Assembly (NCBI RefSeq): GCF_002808045.1
Contig: NZ_CP025000.1
Location: 2,542,001-2,606,000, forward strand
From: Idiomarina sp. X4
Lineage (GTDB): Bacteria > Pseudomonadota > Gammaproteobacteria > Enterobacterales > Alteromonadaceae
Reading direction: 5' to 3'
DNA length: 64,000 nucleotides
The position numbers were made by a program, and so were the translations under genes. This document shows positions 8,770 through 17,799 of the stretch, piece by piece. The notes beneath the pieces are model-generated. The model was not told where the DNA came from. It did not search any database and worked only from the letters and a program-made list of their open reading frames with translations. The stretch's first letter is position 1; the number at the start of each line of letters is the position of its first letter.

Positions 8770-8803
8770 GGGGTCGGAGGTTCAAATCCTCTCACGCCGA
8801 CCA
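8770..8803 (+). other. attachment site: 3' remnant of tRNA-Pro
   Basis: The sequence GGGTCGGAGGTTCAAATC and the following CCTCTCACGCCGACCA match the variable loop, T-arm, acceptor 3' strand and CCA of a bacterial tRNA-Pro. The T-stem GGAGG/CCTCT pairs around TTCAAAT. No anticodon or D-arm lies upstream, so this is not a functional tRNA but the repeat left by integration. The intact tRNA-Pro is expected at the far left end of the island, outside the window. The 8550-8769 gap also has a palindrome TGTTGCAACA near 8578, which may be an integrase or excisionase site. Confidence 0.8.
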
Positions 8804-8812
8804 ATTCTTCCT

Positions 8813-9850
8813 TTAACTTTCTCCCTGAAGTAAACCCAACTGTTCATTCAATGGCGCAACCACTCGCCAGTATCCACCTCGTGCTGAGCCAACTCGCTTT
8901 AATTGTCCACGAGACTTTAATTTGGCTAGGTGCTTTTCAACGGCACGATCAGAAATTCCGAGTACTTCTGATAATCGTGCGGCACTCCACTCCGGGTGCT
9001 CCTGTAGTAGCGCTAAAATATTTTCGCGTGTGGTGAAATAAGGCTTTATTCCATTGAAATGCGAATTATCCGAACAAATAACCGAACTTAAATCCGAACT
9101 TTTTGGTGAACCTGTCCGAGTATTTTGGTCTTTCGCTGCTTTTTTAACCCCATCAAGAAGCTCATCAAAAGCCTCATCTAAGCGCTGTAATACGAACTCA
9201 ACCATGATACAGAGGTCGTTATTACCAATTGACGCTCTTAAACAATCGTAATATTCACCACGCCGTTCTTTCAGTTTACTTTCAAAGTTAAGCCAGCGCA
9301 GCAGACCGTGCCACTGCCCCAGTATTAAACTGACCCAGAGATGAGCAATACTGCTATTACCTACTGAAAAAGGTTGAATGAATTCATATTGGCGTAAGAA
9401 TACTGCCGCTTTGACCAACGGGTGATCATTGGCTTGCTCCAGCCACTCCAATAGCGCGCGAAGCTGTCTAGCAACCTGCCCAGCTGGAGCTGTGGTATGA
9501 ACCAACTTGTTGTACTGGTAAATACCCATACCTGCAGAGCGATAATGCCCAGCTTCAGGAGAGAACGCGGCATAAATACTCCGATGAGCGTCTTGAATAC
9601 TTTCCTCCGAGCCCAAGCGCCAGCGCGAACAAGACTCGTAAGCTTCATCTAAAGAAACCCCTGTTAATTGTGAAGCGTTCAAGTCCATACCAATAGACGC
9701 ATTCAACTTCTTCTGACGCGAGGCTTTACTTAATCTTGTCTGCTCAGCAGCTGTATGCTCAAGCAAGCACTCCAGATATCCTAATTTATGACTGATTTGC
9801 GCAACTAAATTCACGCTTTTTATCGACAAGACACCTTCAGTATTTACCAT
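8813..9850 (-). CDS. Fic-like protein with degraded active site and C-terminal winged helix
   Basis: A 345-residue protein. The central part has the helical pattern of Fic domains (LLEWLEQANDHPLVKAA, then the motif region). The catalytic motif HPFxxGNGRxxR reads QPFSVGNSSIAH at 159-170: the histidine, the second glycine and both arginines are replaced, so AMP transfer is unlikely. Residues about 280-340 form a helix-turn-helix (ARLSEVLGISDRAVEKHL) followed by a wing (RGGYWRV), as in Fic-wHTH regulators. The start codon overlaps the phytochrome stop by one base, so the two are probably translationally coupled. Inference: a DNA-binding or scaffold protein acting with the light/c-di-GMP sensor. 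Confidence 0.75.
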   Translation of the reverse strand: MVNTEGVLSIKSVNLVAQISHKLGYLECLLEHTAAEQTRLSKASRQKKLNASIGMDLNASQLTGVSLDEAYESCSRWRLGSEESIQDAHRSIYAAFSPEAGHYRSAGMGIYQYNKLVHTTAPAGQVARQLRALLEWLEQANDHPLVKAAVFLRQYEFIQPFSVGNSSIAHLWVSLILGQWHGLLRWLNFESKLKERRGEYYDCLRASIGNNDLCIMVEFVLQRLDEAFDELLDGVKKAAKDQNTRTGSPKSSDLSSVICSDNSHFNGIKPYFTTRENILALLQEHPEWSAARLSEVLGISDRAVEKHLAKLKSRGQLKRVGSARGGYWRVVAPLNEQLGLLQGES

Positions 9851-11898
9851 TATTCTACCACCACTACCCTATTTCGCCCATTTTCTTTAGCGTCATACAG
9901 GGCATCATCAACACGTTTAACCAGGGACGTCCTTGACTCACCGTCTTTGTAAAAAGTAACGCCAAAGCTTGCAGTCACTACACCAACATCATCAAAGGTT
10001 GCAGCTTCAAGACGCTGTCGCAGTCGCTCAGCGAGCGCAACAGTGGCCTCTAAATTAGAATGCTTTGCGACAATAAAGAACTCTTCACCGCCCCAACGAC
10101 CAAAATCGTCGGTATCCCTCAGCTCTTTTGCAAACAGCTTAGCTAAGCCAATTAACACAGTATCGCCGGCGTCGTGACCGTAATTGTCGTTAACGTCTTT
10201 AAAGTTGTCGATATCAAAAAGAATAACACCCAATTCATGGTTGTAACGCTTCGCCGCACTGATTTGCTCATCAAGTACATATTCCATGTGGTAGCGATTC
10301 CAAATTTGGGTCAGTGCGTCGGTATGAACCAAGTGTTCCAGTTTGTCATTGGCCGCGCTGAGCTGCTCATTCAATATTTCTACCTCGAATGCTGATAACG
10401 CAATAGCCAAGTCTTCGGCTAAACTGATGGCTGCCTTTCGTTCACTATCGAGCCACAGAGATGACTGCCCTTTTATGGTTTCTTTCCAGCTTTCAAAAGA
10501 CGTACGCGGCGACATCACCGTCTTACCTTTATAATGCTCAATCGTATCTTTATTTGGTCTTCCCGCCCATTCAAGCTCTTCTAGTTGCTCTGGACGAAAG
10601 AACATTAACCACCCTTGCTGACTGCTGGACCCAGCTGGCAAAGCAATAGCCATAACCCCTGTCACAGCGGTTTCTTCAAAGTATTCGGCAACCTCTGAGT
10701 CCATTACGTTTCGGGAAACAAAAGTGCCTACTAGCCGGCACTTCTTATTCAACCACTTTTTAAATGCCAGGATCCTTTCATCGGCCAATTCAGCTCCGCA
10801 CTTCAGTACGTTATTTCCATACGCGAGTGCAACGAGGTTCCCCCTAAACAATTCCAGCCATTTGTTGCCTTCTCTTTCAAATAACGCCTTAGGTTCATTA
10901 ATTTCCTGATTGCCACTAATTAAAGCACCGCGCGTATTTTCAATGGCTTCGAAAAACGCAGCCGTCTCATACTGCTGCTGTAAAATCAGCCTCTGGCTCG
11001 CTAGCGTCACTAACGCCTGTGCTGCGTGACGCTGCTGAATGTTCAACGGGTGTGCTTCCAGTCCGTGGCAGGACAACAGACCCCATAGTTTATTTTCCTG
11101 GAATATCGCAATCGACAACGAACTGTGAAGTCCCATATTTTGCATATAAGTCAGGTGGATAGGTGAAACTGCTCGCAAGACTCCTTTGGTTAGATCCAAC
11201 GAGCGTTTATCTTCATAGGCTATAATACCAGCTGGCTGTTGGGTTGAATTAACAATGCTTCTCAAAGGGTTTTTGCTGTACAGCTCTCGTACCTGCTTGG
11301 GTATATCTGACGCAGGAAAGCGTTGATGCAAATAACGACGAATGGTGGACTGCTTGCAAAGTTCAGCAATTACCTGACCATTCCACTCCTCATCGAACTT
11401 ATACACCATCACACGCTCAAAACCGATGATCTCGCCGATACTTTTCGTCAACCCATTTAAAGTCTCATCGAGAGACTTTGAGGACCGAATTTGCTCCTGA
11501 TGCGCTTGTAACTCTGACAAAAAAGTTGAGCTAAGGCGCCCAACTAAAGGCTCAATTTCAACGCATATAGAGTCACCTGAGACATACATGGTGCAATAAA
11601 CTTCGTTGTTATTGATTTCATCGCCAAAACCCACCGAGTCAGAAGCCAACTGACGCAACCTTAATAGGTGTTCTTTCCAACTGGATTTCAGGTAATCGGG
11701 CGCACTATGTCCAAGCAAATGCTCTGCGGAAACACCCAGAAGCGCTTCGATATTTTCACTGCAATGGGTCAATACCTCAAAGTTATTATTGAACGCTAGA
11801 AAATAACCGTGCGGTTGAATGGCACCAGGCGTGTGCACTGGCTCAGTAGCACAGTTTTCCATTGCTTGTTGCAGCTGTTCTTTAGTCAGTTCGGTCAA
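9850..11898 (-). CDS. bacteriophytochrome diguanylate cyclase (PAS-GAF-PHY-GGDEF)
   Basis: A red/far-red photoreceptor fused to a c-di-GMP synthase, 682 residues from the TTG at 11898, which has GGGAG seven bases upstream. A longer frame from 11997 would overlap the heme oxygenase gene by 116 bases and adds nothing family-like. Cys16 in MENCATEPVHTPGAIQPHG is the expected biliverdin-binding cysteine. The GAF domain has FPASDIPKQVRELY (about 195-207) and the PHY tongue has PRTSF (464-468). The output domain has GGEEF (603-607) with an RxxD inhibitory site (RDTD, 594-597) five residues before it, so the cyclase looks active and product-inhibited. It follows the heme oxygenase that makes its chromophore and precedes the Fic-like gene. 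Confidence 0.93.
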   Translation of the reverse strand: MTELTKEQLQQAMENCATEPVHTPGAIQPHGYFLAFNNNFEVLTHCSENIEALLGVSAEHLLGHSAPDYLKSSWKEHLLRLRQLASDSVGFGDEINNNEVYCTMYVSGDSICVEIEPLVGRLSSTFLSELQAHQEQIRSSKSLDETLNGLTKSIGEIIGFERVMVYKFDEEWNGQVIAELCKQSTIRRYLHQRFPASDIPKQVRELYSKNPLRSIVNSTQQPAGIIAYEDKRSLDLTKGVLRAVSPIHLTYMQNMGLHSSLSIAIFQENKLWGLLSCHGLEAHPLNIQQRHAAQALVTLASQRLILQQQYETAAFFEAIENTRGALISGNQEINEPKALFEREGNKWLELFRGNLVALAYGNNVLKCGAELADERILAFKKWLNKKCRLVGTFVSRNVMDSEVAEYFEETAVTGVMAIALPAGSSSQQGWLMFFRPEQLEELEWAGRPNKDTIEHYKGKTVMSPRTSFESWKETIKGQSSLWLDSERKAAISLAEDLAIALSAFEVEILNEQLSAANDKLEHLVHTDALTQIWNRYHMEYVLDEQISAAKRYNHELGVILFDIDNFKDVNDNYGHDAGDTVLIGLAKLFAKELRDTDDFGRWGGEEFFIVAKHSNLEATVALAERLRQRLEAATFDDVGVVTASFGVTFYKDGESRTSLVKRVDDALYDAKENGRNRVVVVE

Positions 11899-12478
11899 TG
11901 CCGTACTCCCGGTTAGCGCTGTATAGGTCTGTGCCCTTAGAGCTGCATTCGAGCAGTAACTCGAACGCATGAGTTGCTCCCAGGCAAATACTGTCAATTG
12001 CCTCAGATTTAAATGACTGTTTTTCTAACCACCCAATATAGTCTGACCACGTGTTATTTCTATAAAAACTAAAGTAGCTCAGGGCGCTAGCTTTAGCAAT
12101 GAAATCCTGCTTTTGCAGCCGCTTGTACAGGAGCTTTCCTCCAAGAGTCGATCCCTCGATAACATAAGCAGCGCCAATAGCCTCGTGATAAGTCAAATCA
12201 GTTGGTTCTATTGTCGGATAAGTCAAACCATTTAATGACGCTAAATCACGCTCCACACACCATAGGCGGCGCTGATACAGGTACTCGTCGTCCGATAGAT
12301 GGGATGCTATTGAGGGTTCCAGCACTGACAGAAAATAGTGCAAATTTTTCAATGCGCTGACGTACTGATCGTAACTTACCGTTACTTTCATTAGGTTACT
12401 AAAACCGGATTCTCGTTCAAGCTGACTGTGCAGTTTTTGAGTCTTTGTTCTAAGCTCAGTTAGTACAGGGAATGACAC
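11882..12478 (-). CDS. bphO: heme oxygenase (biliverdin-producing)
   Basis: Oxidatively opens heme to biliverdin IX-alpha, CO and iron, supplying the chromophore of the downstream phytochrome. Near the N-terminus LHSQLE carries the proximal heme-ligand histidine, and GAAYVIEGSTLGGK matches the conserved distal helix of bacterial heme oxygenases. About 200 residues is the family's usual length. The frame opens with TTG at 12484, only three bases after AGGAG; GTG at 12478, nine bases after it, is a better start (198 residues). The stop codon overlaps the phytochrome start by 17 bases, so the genes form one operon. The 87-base gap to the divergent chemoreceptor should hold both promoters. Confidence 0.9.
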   Translation of the reverse strand: MSFPVLTELRTKTQKLHSQLERESGFSNLMKVTVSYDQYVSALKNLHYFLSVLEPSIASHLSDDEYLYQRRLWCVERDLASLNGLTYPTIEPTDLTYHEAIGAAYVIEGSTLGGKLLYKRLQKQDFIAKASALSYFSFYRNNTWSDYIGWLEKQSFKSEAIDSICLGATHAFELLLECSSKGTDLYSANREYGIDRTD

Positions 12479-12571
12479 CAGCAACTTCTCCTAATTATTT
12501 GGCGTTTTTGACCGATATCAATAATAGATACGTCACCGGCAAGCAAATAGTTCGTATTAACTGAGGTAAGC

Positions 12572-14485
12572 ATGAATTTGCAAAATAAATTAACCCTGAG
12601 CATGGCCATTGCCTTAACAACGCTACTCGTTATCGCCCTCGGCATTTCTACTTACATGATGCGCTCACTGATTGAAGAGCGAGTCATTGAGCAGGAATTG
12701 CCCGCTACCTTAGGTGAAATAAGAGGTGAAATCAGCGAGCTGATTAATACCCCTATCTTAGTTTCACAAGAAATTGCCAACAATCAATACCTTATTAATG
12801 CGTTAAAAAACGACAACAGTAAACAGGTTCAGGACGACATCACGCAGTACCTGAGTCGCATCTATACAAATAGAAACGCTGTTGCCGCCTTTGCAGTCAG
12901 CACCCGAAGCCGTAATTACTACACCGCGGATGGTATCTTAAAGCAAGTCTCCCCATCGGTAGAACGCGATGACTGGTTTTACAACTTTGTCGAAAGTGAC
13001 GACAAGCAAGCATTGAATTTTGACGTTGATGAAAACTCTGGCACACCGACAGTATTTGTTAACGTCCGCATTAGCGATAATGGTGAAACCTTAGGTGTGG
13101 GTGGTATTGGGCAAAGCCTGAAAGCATTACAGGACGCCATTGCAAACTTCCAGGTGGGTCAGACGGGTATCGCTTACCTCGTTAACGAAAGCGGCAAAAT
13201 TCAAGTACACCCGTCTATTAATGACTTTAGAAATCTTTCTTCAGAGGTAGACACTGACGTCGCCAATCAAATGCTGAGCGACTCCGAATTCGAAGCCGGC
13301 TACAGCTCTCATGGAGGCCAAGACTGGATAGTTGCCAGCACGAACCTCCCTAACACCAACTGGCGCATTATTATTGAAATGCCCGAATCTGAGCTTTACT
13401 CAGGCCTCAATCAGACCATTACCGCCATCGTTATTCTCAGTATTGTTATTGGCACAGCCTTTGTTGTGGGTAGCTGGTTCTACGCTAAGAAAATTGTCCG
13501 CCCTATCAAATACGTGGCCAAAAACCTTAACCGTATGTCCAACGAAGGCGGCGATTTGACGCAACGCCTGGATATCGACAGCAATGACGAAATTGGCGAC
13601 TTAGCAAAAGGGTTCAATGCGTTTGTGGCAAATTTAGGCAGTATCATTACCCACGTTCGCAATACCGCGTATGAAGTCAATGAAAAAGTCACATCGATTG
13701 ATAAATCGATGACGCAAATTGACGGACTATCGAACGAGCAGGAAAACAAAACGGATCAGGTTGCGGTTGCCATGAATGAAATGGAAACCACAGTTCGGGA
13801 GATTGCTGAAAATGCGAACCAGACCGCCAGCCATGCGTCAGAATCTCGTTCGACAACTGAGCAGAACCAAGAACAGTTGCGCCAAGCAGTCAATACCATG
13901 CACGAGCTGTCTGACTCGATGCAAAAAGCAGCTAGCTCGGTAGAAAGTCTGGCCAATGATGTCGAAAGCATTGTGACCGTCATTGATACAATTGAGGGTA
14001 TTTCGGAGCAAACCAACCTGCTTGCGCTTAACGCGGCAATTGAATCAGCCCGGGCAGGTGAAGCGGGTCGTGGTTTTGCTGTTGTTGCTGACGAGGTTAG
14101 AACCTTGTCACAGCGAACCAGTCAATCAACAGAAGAAATTCGCCAGAAAATAACGCGTTTACAAGATGGCTCCCGCAATGCGGTTTCAGCAATGGAGCAT
14201 AATCGTAAGCAAGCTCAAAGCACCAGTGAAAAACTCAGCGATGCTGATAATAAACTGAATGAACTTGTGAACTTAATTCAGGAAACAGCGGATATGAGCA
14301 CGCAAATAGCGACCGCAACAGAAGAGCAAGCGTCAGTGAGTCAGGACGTCGCGGCCAATATCCAGTCCATTGCTGATTTTGCGACACAAGTATCGACAGC
14401 AGTTCGTGAAAGCCATAGCGAGTGCGAACAAATGTCTTCACTGGCTGATAGCCTTCGCAAACAACTGGAACAGTTTAAAACGTAA
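12572..14485 (+). CDS. methyl-accepting chemotaxis protein with dCache-type sensor
   Basis: A 637-residue chemoreceptor. Membrane helix 1 spans about 8-28, then a periplasmic double-Cache-like sensor (about 35-275, with DDWFYNF and GGIGQSL), helix 2 (281-303), a HAMP domain (about 304-360) and the cytoplasmic signalling domain. The hairpin tip has the near-invariant stretch from [19 protein letters not shown] to VVADEVR that contacts CheA and CheW. There is no C-terminal pentapeptide for tethering CheR/CheB. Cache sensors of this type often bind amino acids or carboxylates, which would suit this cell, but the ligand cannot be read here. It is divergent from bphO and overlaps the convergent HIT gene by 11 bases. 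Confidence 0.95.
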   Translation: MNLQNKLTLSMAIALTTLLVIALGISTYMMRSLIEERVIEQELPATLGEIRGEISELINTPILVSQEIANNQYLINALKNDNSKQVQDDITQYLSRIYTNRNAVAAFAVSTRSRNYYTADGILKQVSPSVERDDWFYNFVESDDKQALNFDVDENSGTPTVFVNVRISDNGETLGVGGIGQSLKALQDAIANFQVGQTGIAYLVNESGKIQVHPSINDFRNLSSEVDTDVANQMLSDSEFEAGYSSHGGQDWIVASTNLPNTNWRIIIEMPESELYSGLNQTITAIVILSIVIGTAFVVGSWFYAKKIVRPIKYVAKNLNRMSNEGGDLTQRLDIDSNDEIGDLAKGFNAFVANLGSIITHVRNTAYEVNEKVTSIDKSMTQIDGLSNEQENKTDQVAVAMNEMETTVREIAENANQTASHASESRSTTEQNQEQLRQAVNTMHELSDSMQKAASSVESLANDVESIVTVIDTIEGISEQTNLLALNAAIESARAGEAGRGFAVVADEVRTLSQRTSQSTEEIRQKITRLQDGSRNAVSAMEHNRKQAQSTSEKLSDADNKLNELVNLIQETADMSTQIATATEEQASVSQDVAANIQSIADFATQVSTAVRESHSECEQMSSLADSLRKQLEQFKT

Positions 14486-14882
14486 TGTCGGCAAACAACT
14501 CTTGCAGCCGCGCCACTTCTTTATCAGAGAGCGGCTGCATTGGATGTTTGCCCCATACCGGGTCAGGCCAGGAAACGTCACTAATAAACCGCGCAATATG
14601 ATGAATATGCAGTTGTGGTACTCTATTCCCCAGTGCTGCCACATTGAGTTTATCGGGCTTGTATTCAGCCTTTAGCCAATGACTTAAAAACGAACTTTCG
14701 TGCAAAAATTGCAGTTGCTGCTCTTCGTTCAGGTCACAGATTTCGCGGGCATCCTCCACTCGTGGAATGAGCAGAAACCAAGGATACTGAGCGTCATCCA
14801 TTACCCTCACCTGACACAACGGCCAGTCCGTTAAAAAATAACTGTCTTCGAGCAGTGCTTTTGCAATCGGAAATTCGCTCAT
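14475..14882 (-). CDS. HIT-domain protein
   Basis: A 135-residue member of the histidine triad superfamily, which hydrolyses or transfers nucleoside monophosphates. The motif is [10 protein letters not shown], slightly unusual in spacing compared with the H-x-H-x-H-x-x pattern. A conserved YPWFLLIPR segment lies upstream. The ATG at 14882 has AAGGAG six bases before it; a TTG one codon earlier is too close. This is a different branch from the hinT-like gene at 40914, and its substrate is unknown. It is 22 bases downstream of the small hydrolase gene on the same strand, so the two are likely co-transcribed. Confidence 0.85.
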   Translation of the reverse strand: MSEFPIAKALLEDSYFLTDWPLCQVRVMDDAQYPWFLLIPRVEDAREICDLNEEQQLQFLHESSFLSHWLKAEYKPDKLNVAALGNRVPQLHIHHIARFISDVSWPDPVWGKHPMQPLSDKEVARLQELFADITF

Positions 14883-14903
14883 CAATCACTCCTTTTGGAT
14901 CTT

Positions 14904-15401
14904 TTACGCCTCAATGTCATCTAAAAACTGAGAAAACAACTCAGTAATTTTAGGTAGCGTCGTAATTAAACGATGGCCATCATTCAGTATATGCAATTCT
15001 GTTGAATGTTGCTTTGCAAAGCGCCAGCTATTTTCGACGGGCACTATATCGTCCAGCCAGCCATGCACAACTGTCGTGCGTTTAGGTACTGTCACCGCAT
15101 CAAAGTCCACTTTCCCCCCCAAGTAAAAAGCCGGCGCCAGAACAAACAACCCCTTGCAGGCCAAAGATTCGGAACAGGCTGTGGCCACGTACCCTCCCAT
15201 GCTGGAGCCAACTAAAACGACAGAACCATCAACTAATGTTAAGTTTTCTCGAAGTTTATTAACACGATTATCAACATCATTAATTCCCTGATAATCGATA
15301 CTGTCCACCTTAAACCCTTTACTTTCAGCAATCTTGGCCATTTCTTTGATTTTAGTTCCCCATGGGCCACTTTCCTTACCATGACTAAAAACAACATTCA
15401 T
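14904..15401 (-). CDS. small alpha/beta hydrolase
   Basis: A 165-residue serine hydrolase fold. The N-terminus FSHGKESGPWG supplies the oxyanion region, GSSMGGYVA holds the nucleophile serine at the elbow, VVHGWLDDIVP the acid, and NDGHRL the histidine, so the triad looks complete. The size and the HGKESGPWG start suit small hydrolases of the YqiA/RBBP9-like group. The substrate is unknown. It has no signal peptide and is likely cytoplasmic. It is upstream of the HIT gene in the same direction and divergent from the periplasmic binding protein gene. Confidence 0.85.
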   Translation of the reverse strand: MNVVFSHGKESGPWGTKIKEMAKIAESKGFKVDSIDYQGINDVDNRVNKLRENLTLVDGSVVLVGSSMGGYVATACSESLACKGLFVLAPAFYLGGKVDFDAVTVPKRTTVVHGWLDDIVPVENSWRFAKQHSTELHILNDGHRLITTLPKITELFSQFLDDIEA

Positions 15402-15490
15402 ATATCAAAGCCCTATATTTTTTGTTTAACTTACGCTAAAACTAAGAGTATGGATTCAGCTAAAAAGCACAGTGCGCATAGGAGATGATT

Positions 15491-16327
15491 ATGCCTATAA
15501 AAAACGGTTTCTCGCTACTTGCGTTAGTACCCGCTTTATCGGGTGCCATCCTGTCGGCAAGCGCTGTGGCGAACAACGATATTACCTGGGGCGTTAACTC
15601 GGCACCACCTTTTCATATTTACGATGGTGAATACAAAGACGCTGGCGTTTGCGATGCTTTGGTCAGTGCGTTTCAACAAGAATTACCCCAACATGTCCAT
15701 AATATAAGAAAGCTTCCGTCACGACGCATCACCATGATAATGAAACGCAACAAGAACCTGTGCTTTCCCTGCGTCATTAAAAACAGCGCTTATAACACCA
15801 CTTTTCTCTACAGTGATACGACACACAAATATGCCCCACATGGGGTGATCACCGATCGCGACACAGGTCAGTACATCACCGCCAAATATGGTTACCCGAT
15901 TCAGTTTGAACAGCTTGCGAAAGACACCGATTTACGCTTTGGGCAACCGGATGAACGGCGCTATGGAAAATTACAGCCATTTATCGACGACTACCTGCTT
16001 AACGCCAGTAACTTCAGTTTCATTAGCGGACAACAATCGCATGTTAATGTTCTGGCCATGATACTCAACGACCGAATTGATTACACCGTCGACTACAAAA
16101 TGGTTAAAACTTATTATCAACGCACCCACGACGACGGTGATAAACTCAGCTTTATTCCGATAGCAGAATACGCCGACGAGGTCATAGAGGGCGCTGTTGG
16201 CTGTACACGAAACGAATGGGGTAAACGCACCATAGAAACTCTGAACAGCGCTATTAGCTCGGTGCAAAGCAATTCAGAGTTTCAACGGGCTTTAGAGCGT
16301 TGGTTAGGCCCAAACCGACCACGTTAA
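15491..16327 (+). CDS. periplasmic solute-binding protein (family 3-like)
   Basis: About 278 residues. The N-terminus has a basic stretch, a hydrophobic run and an ASAVANN cleavage region, a type I signal peptide. The mature part starts ITWGVNSAPPFHIYDGEYKDAG, typical of extracellular solute-binding protein family 3, and ends with a C-terminal helix (NSEFQRALERWLG). ATG at 15491 is six bases after AGGAG and preferred over the ATG at 15485, which abuts it. No transporter permease or ATPase gene lies nearby, so it may be an orphan binding protein or a sensor partner. The ligand is unknown. Confidence 0.85.
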   Translation: MPIKNGFSLLALVPALSGAILSASAVANNDITWGVNSAPPFHIYDGEYKDAGVCDALVSAFQQELPQHVHNIRKLPSRRITMIMKRNKNLCFPCVIKNSAYNTTFLYSDTTHKYAPHGVITDRDTGQYITAKYGYPIQFEQLAKDTDLRFGQPDERRYGKLQPFIDDYLLNASNFSFISGQQSHVNVLAMILNDRIDYTVDYKMVKTYYQRTHDDGDKLSFIPIAEYADEVIEGAVGCTRNEWGKRTIETLNSAISSVQSNSEFQRALERWLGPNRPR

Positions 16328-16337
16328 TGCGGTTACT

Positions 16338-16724
16338 TTAGCCGAAGCGCTTTTCCAAATACTGGTTGATATCATCAGACTCATACATCCAGGTGGTTGA
16401 GCCGTCGTCTTCACTAATACGTAAACAAGGCACTTTCACCTTACCGCCCTCCTGCTCCAGATCCGCTCTGTGAGTCTTATCGTGTTGGGCATCACGGGTT
16501 TCAATAGGCAATGACAAGCGCGCAATGGTTTTGCGAACCTTTATACAGAATGGACAGGTTTTGAATTGGTATAACGCCAAATTTTTACATTGTTCATCAA
16601 CTTTACTCTGCTCTTCTGCGCTGCGTTCAACACCCTTTGGCGTTGTTAGCTTTTCGCCAATAATCATGAACGGCATCAAAATAAGACGAACCAAGCGGAA
16701 GAAATAACGAATAACGATACGCAT
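16338..16724 (-). CDS. membrane-anchored glutaredoxin-like protein
   Basis: About 128 residues from the ATG at 16724; the frame extends five codons further to a TTG. An N-terminal hydrophobic, basic segment (RIVIRYFFRLVRLILMPFMI) probably anchors it to the membrane. The glutaredoxin fold follows, with the CPFC active-site motif in FKTCPFCIKVRK, KVPCLRI supplying the cis-proline region, and WMYESDDINQYLEKRF at the C-terminus. It should reduce disulfides or glutathione adducts, probably on the cytoplasmic face. It is convergent with the binding-protein gene, 10 bases apart. Neither translation start has a good ribosome binding site. Confidence 0.9.
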   Translation of the reverse strand: MRIVIRYFFRLVRLILMPFMIIGEKLTTPKGVERSAEEQSKVDEQCKNLALYQFKTCPFCIKVRKTIARLSLPIETRDAQHDKTHRADLEQEGGKVKVPCLRISEDDGSTTWMYESDDINQYLEKRFG

Positions 16725-16786
16725 AAATCGAAAACTCAACTAAAGGCAAATTAAGGACGACAGCTTAGCACATATCAGGCTCTTGC

Positions 16787-17770
16787 TTAACGCTCGTTTA
16801 ATGCCTCACTGGCAATTTCCAAGCTTCTCAAGCGAGCCTGATGGTCGTACGCGTGACAGGTTAAAATGAGCTCATCAATGCCAGTTTCCTCGATAAACTG
16901 ATTCATATGACGGCTGATCGTGTCTTTGGTACCTACGGCAGTATAAGTGAGCGCATGGTTTGCGCCGGCAATTTCCTGAGGTGAGCCAACACGACTGATG
17001 TCATTAACCGGCGCTTTCAACTTACCCGGCATGCCCCGTCTAAGAGCAATAAACTGTTGCTGCATAGAGCTCATCATCTGCCTTGCGTCGTTTTCTGTAT
17101 CGGCAGCAAATACGTTCATCGCGGCGGCAGCGTAAGGCTTCTCTAAATATTGTGACGGTTTAAAGTTGTCCCGATAGGCTTTTAGTGCATGATGCAAATA
17201 ATCCGGCGCGAAGTGAGAAGCAAAGGCGTAAGGCAACCCTAAATGGGCAGCCAATTGTGCGCCAAAGGTGCTCGAGCCTAGTAACCAAACTGGTATCTTC
17301 TGCCCATAACCCGGCACCGCTTTTATCACATCGGCGGGCTGAGCCTCAGCAAGGTAACTCAGCAGTTCTTGTACATCACGCGGAAAGTTTTCCGCATCAT
17401 TTGGACTACGGCGTAAGGCTCGTAGTGTTGCGCCATCCGTCCCCGGTGCTCTGCCTAATCCTAAGTCCACTCGGTCCGGATATAGCGCATTTAACGTGCC
17501 AAACTGCTCTGCCACCACAAAAGGAGCATGGTTCGGCAACATGATTCCGGCCGATCCTACTCTGATATGCTCCGTTTTACTGGCAACATACCCTAAAGCA
17601 ACCGCCGTTGCGGCTGACGCTATACCCTCCATATTGTGATGCTCTGCCATCCAGAAGCGGGAGTAACCCCATTTTTCTGCGTGCTGGGCTAAATCCGCCG
17701 AGTTTTGTAACGCCTGTGCAACCGATCCTTCTTCGGTTACTGGTGCTAAATCCAATAACGAATATTTCAT
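16787..17770 (-). CDS. LLM-class flavin-dependent oxidoreductase
   Basis: A 327-residue protein of the bacterial luciferase-like superfamily, which uses reduced FMN and oxygen or related chemistry. Diagnostic stretches are [13 protein letters not shown] at the N-terminus, [32 protein letters not shown] and [13 protein letters not shown], all typical of the group that includes E. coli YhbW. The substrate is unknown. It starts 29 bases downstream of asnA on the same strand and may share its transcript. No membrane or secretion signal. Confidence 0.92.
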   Translation of the reverse strand: MKYSLLDLAPVTEEGSVAQALQNSADLAQHAEKWGYSRFWMAEHHNMEGIASAATAVALGYVASKTEHIRVGSAGIMLPNHAPFVVAEQFGTLNALYPDRVDLGLGRAPGTDGATLRALRRSPNDAENFPRDVQELLSYLAEAQPADVIKAVPGYGQKIPVWLLGSSTFGAQLAAHLGLPYAFASHFAPDYLHHALKAYRDNFKPSQYLEKPYAAAAMNVFAADTENDARQMMSSMQQQFIALRRGMPGKLKAPVNDISRVGSPQEIAGANHALTYTAVGTKDTISRHMNQFIEETGIDELILTCHAYDHQARLRSLEIASEALNER

Positions 17771-17799
17771 ATCAACTCAAAAACAGTGATTCATACTGT

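Larger units (their letters stand above)
1..8803. mobile_element. right part of a tRNA-Pro genomic island
   Basis: The stretch is bounded on the right by a tyrosine recombinase gene and a 34-bp copy of a tRNA-Pro 3' end, the usual structure left when an element integrates into a tRNA gene. To the right the genes are standard chromosomal ones. To the left they are AT-rich, mostly unrecognised or defence-like, and nearly all on the minus strand. The left border, expected to carry the intact tRNA-Pro gene, is outside the window, so the full length is unknown. The boundaries are inferred. Confidence 0.75.

Noticed and set aside
8761..8803. Functional tRNA-Pro gene
   Set aside because: Only the T-arm, acceptor 3' strand and CCA are present; no D-arm, anticodon or 5' acceptor strand lies upstream.
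8722..9036. 104-codon plus-strand frame downstream of the integrase
   Set aside because: It reads through the tRNA-Pro remnant and the Fic-like gene in antisense, so it is a chance frame.
11899..11997. Longer N-terminus for the phytochrome
   Set aside because: It overlaps bphO by 116 bases and the extra residues do not resemble phytochromes; the TTG at 11898 has a proper ribosome binding site.
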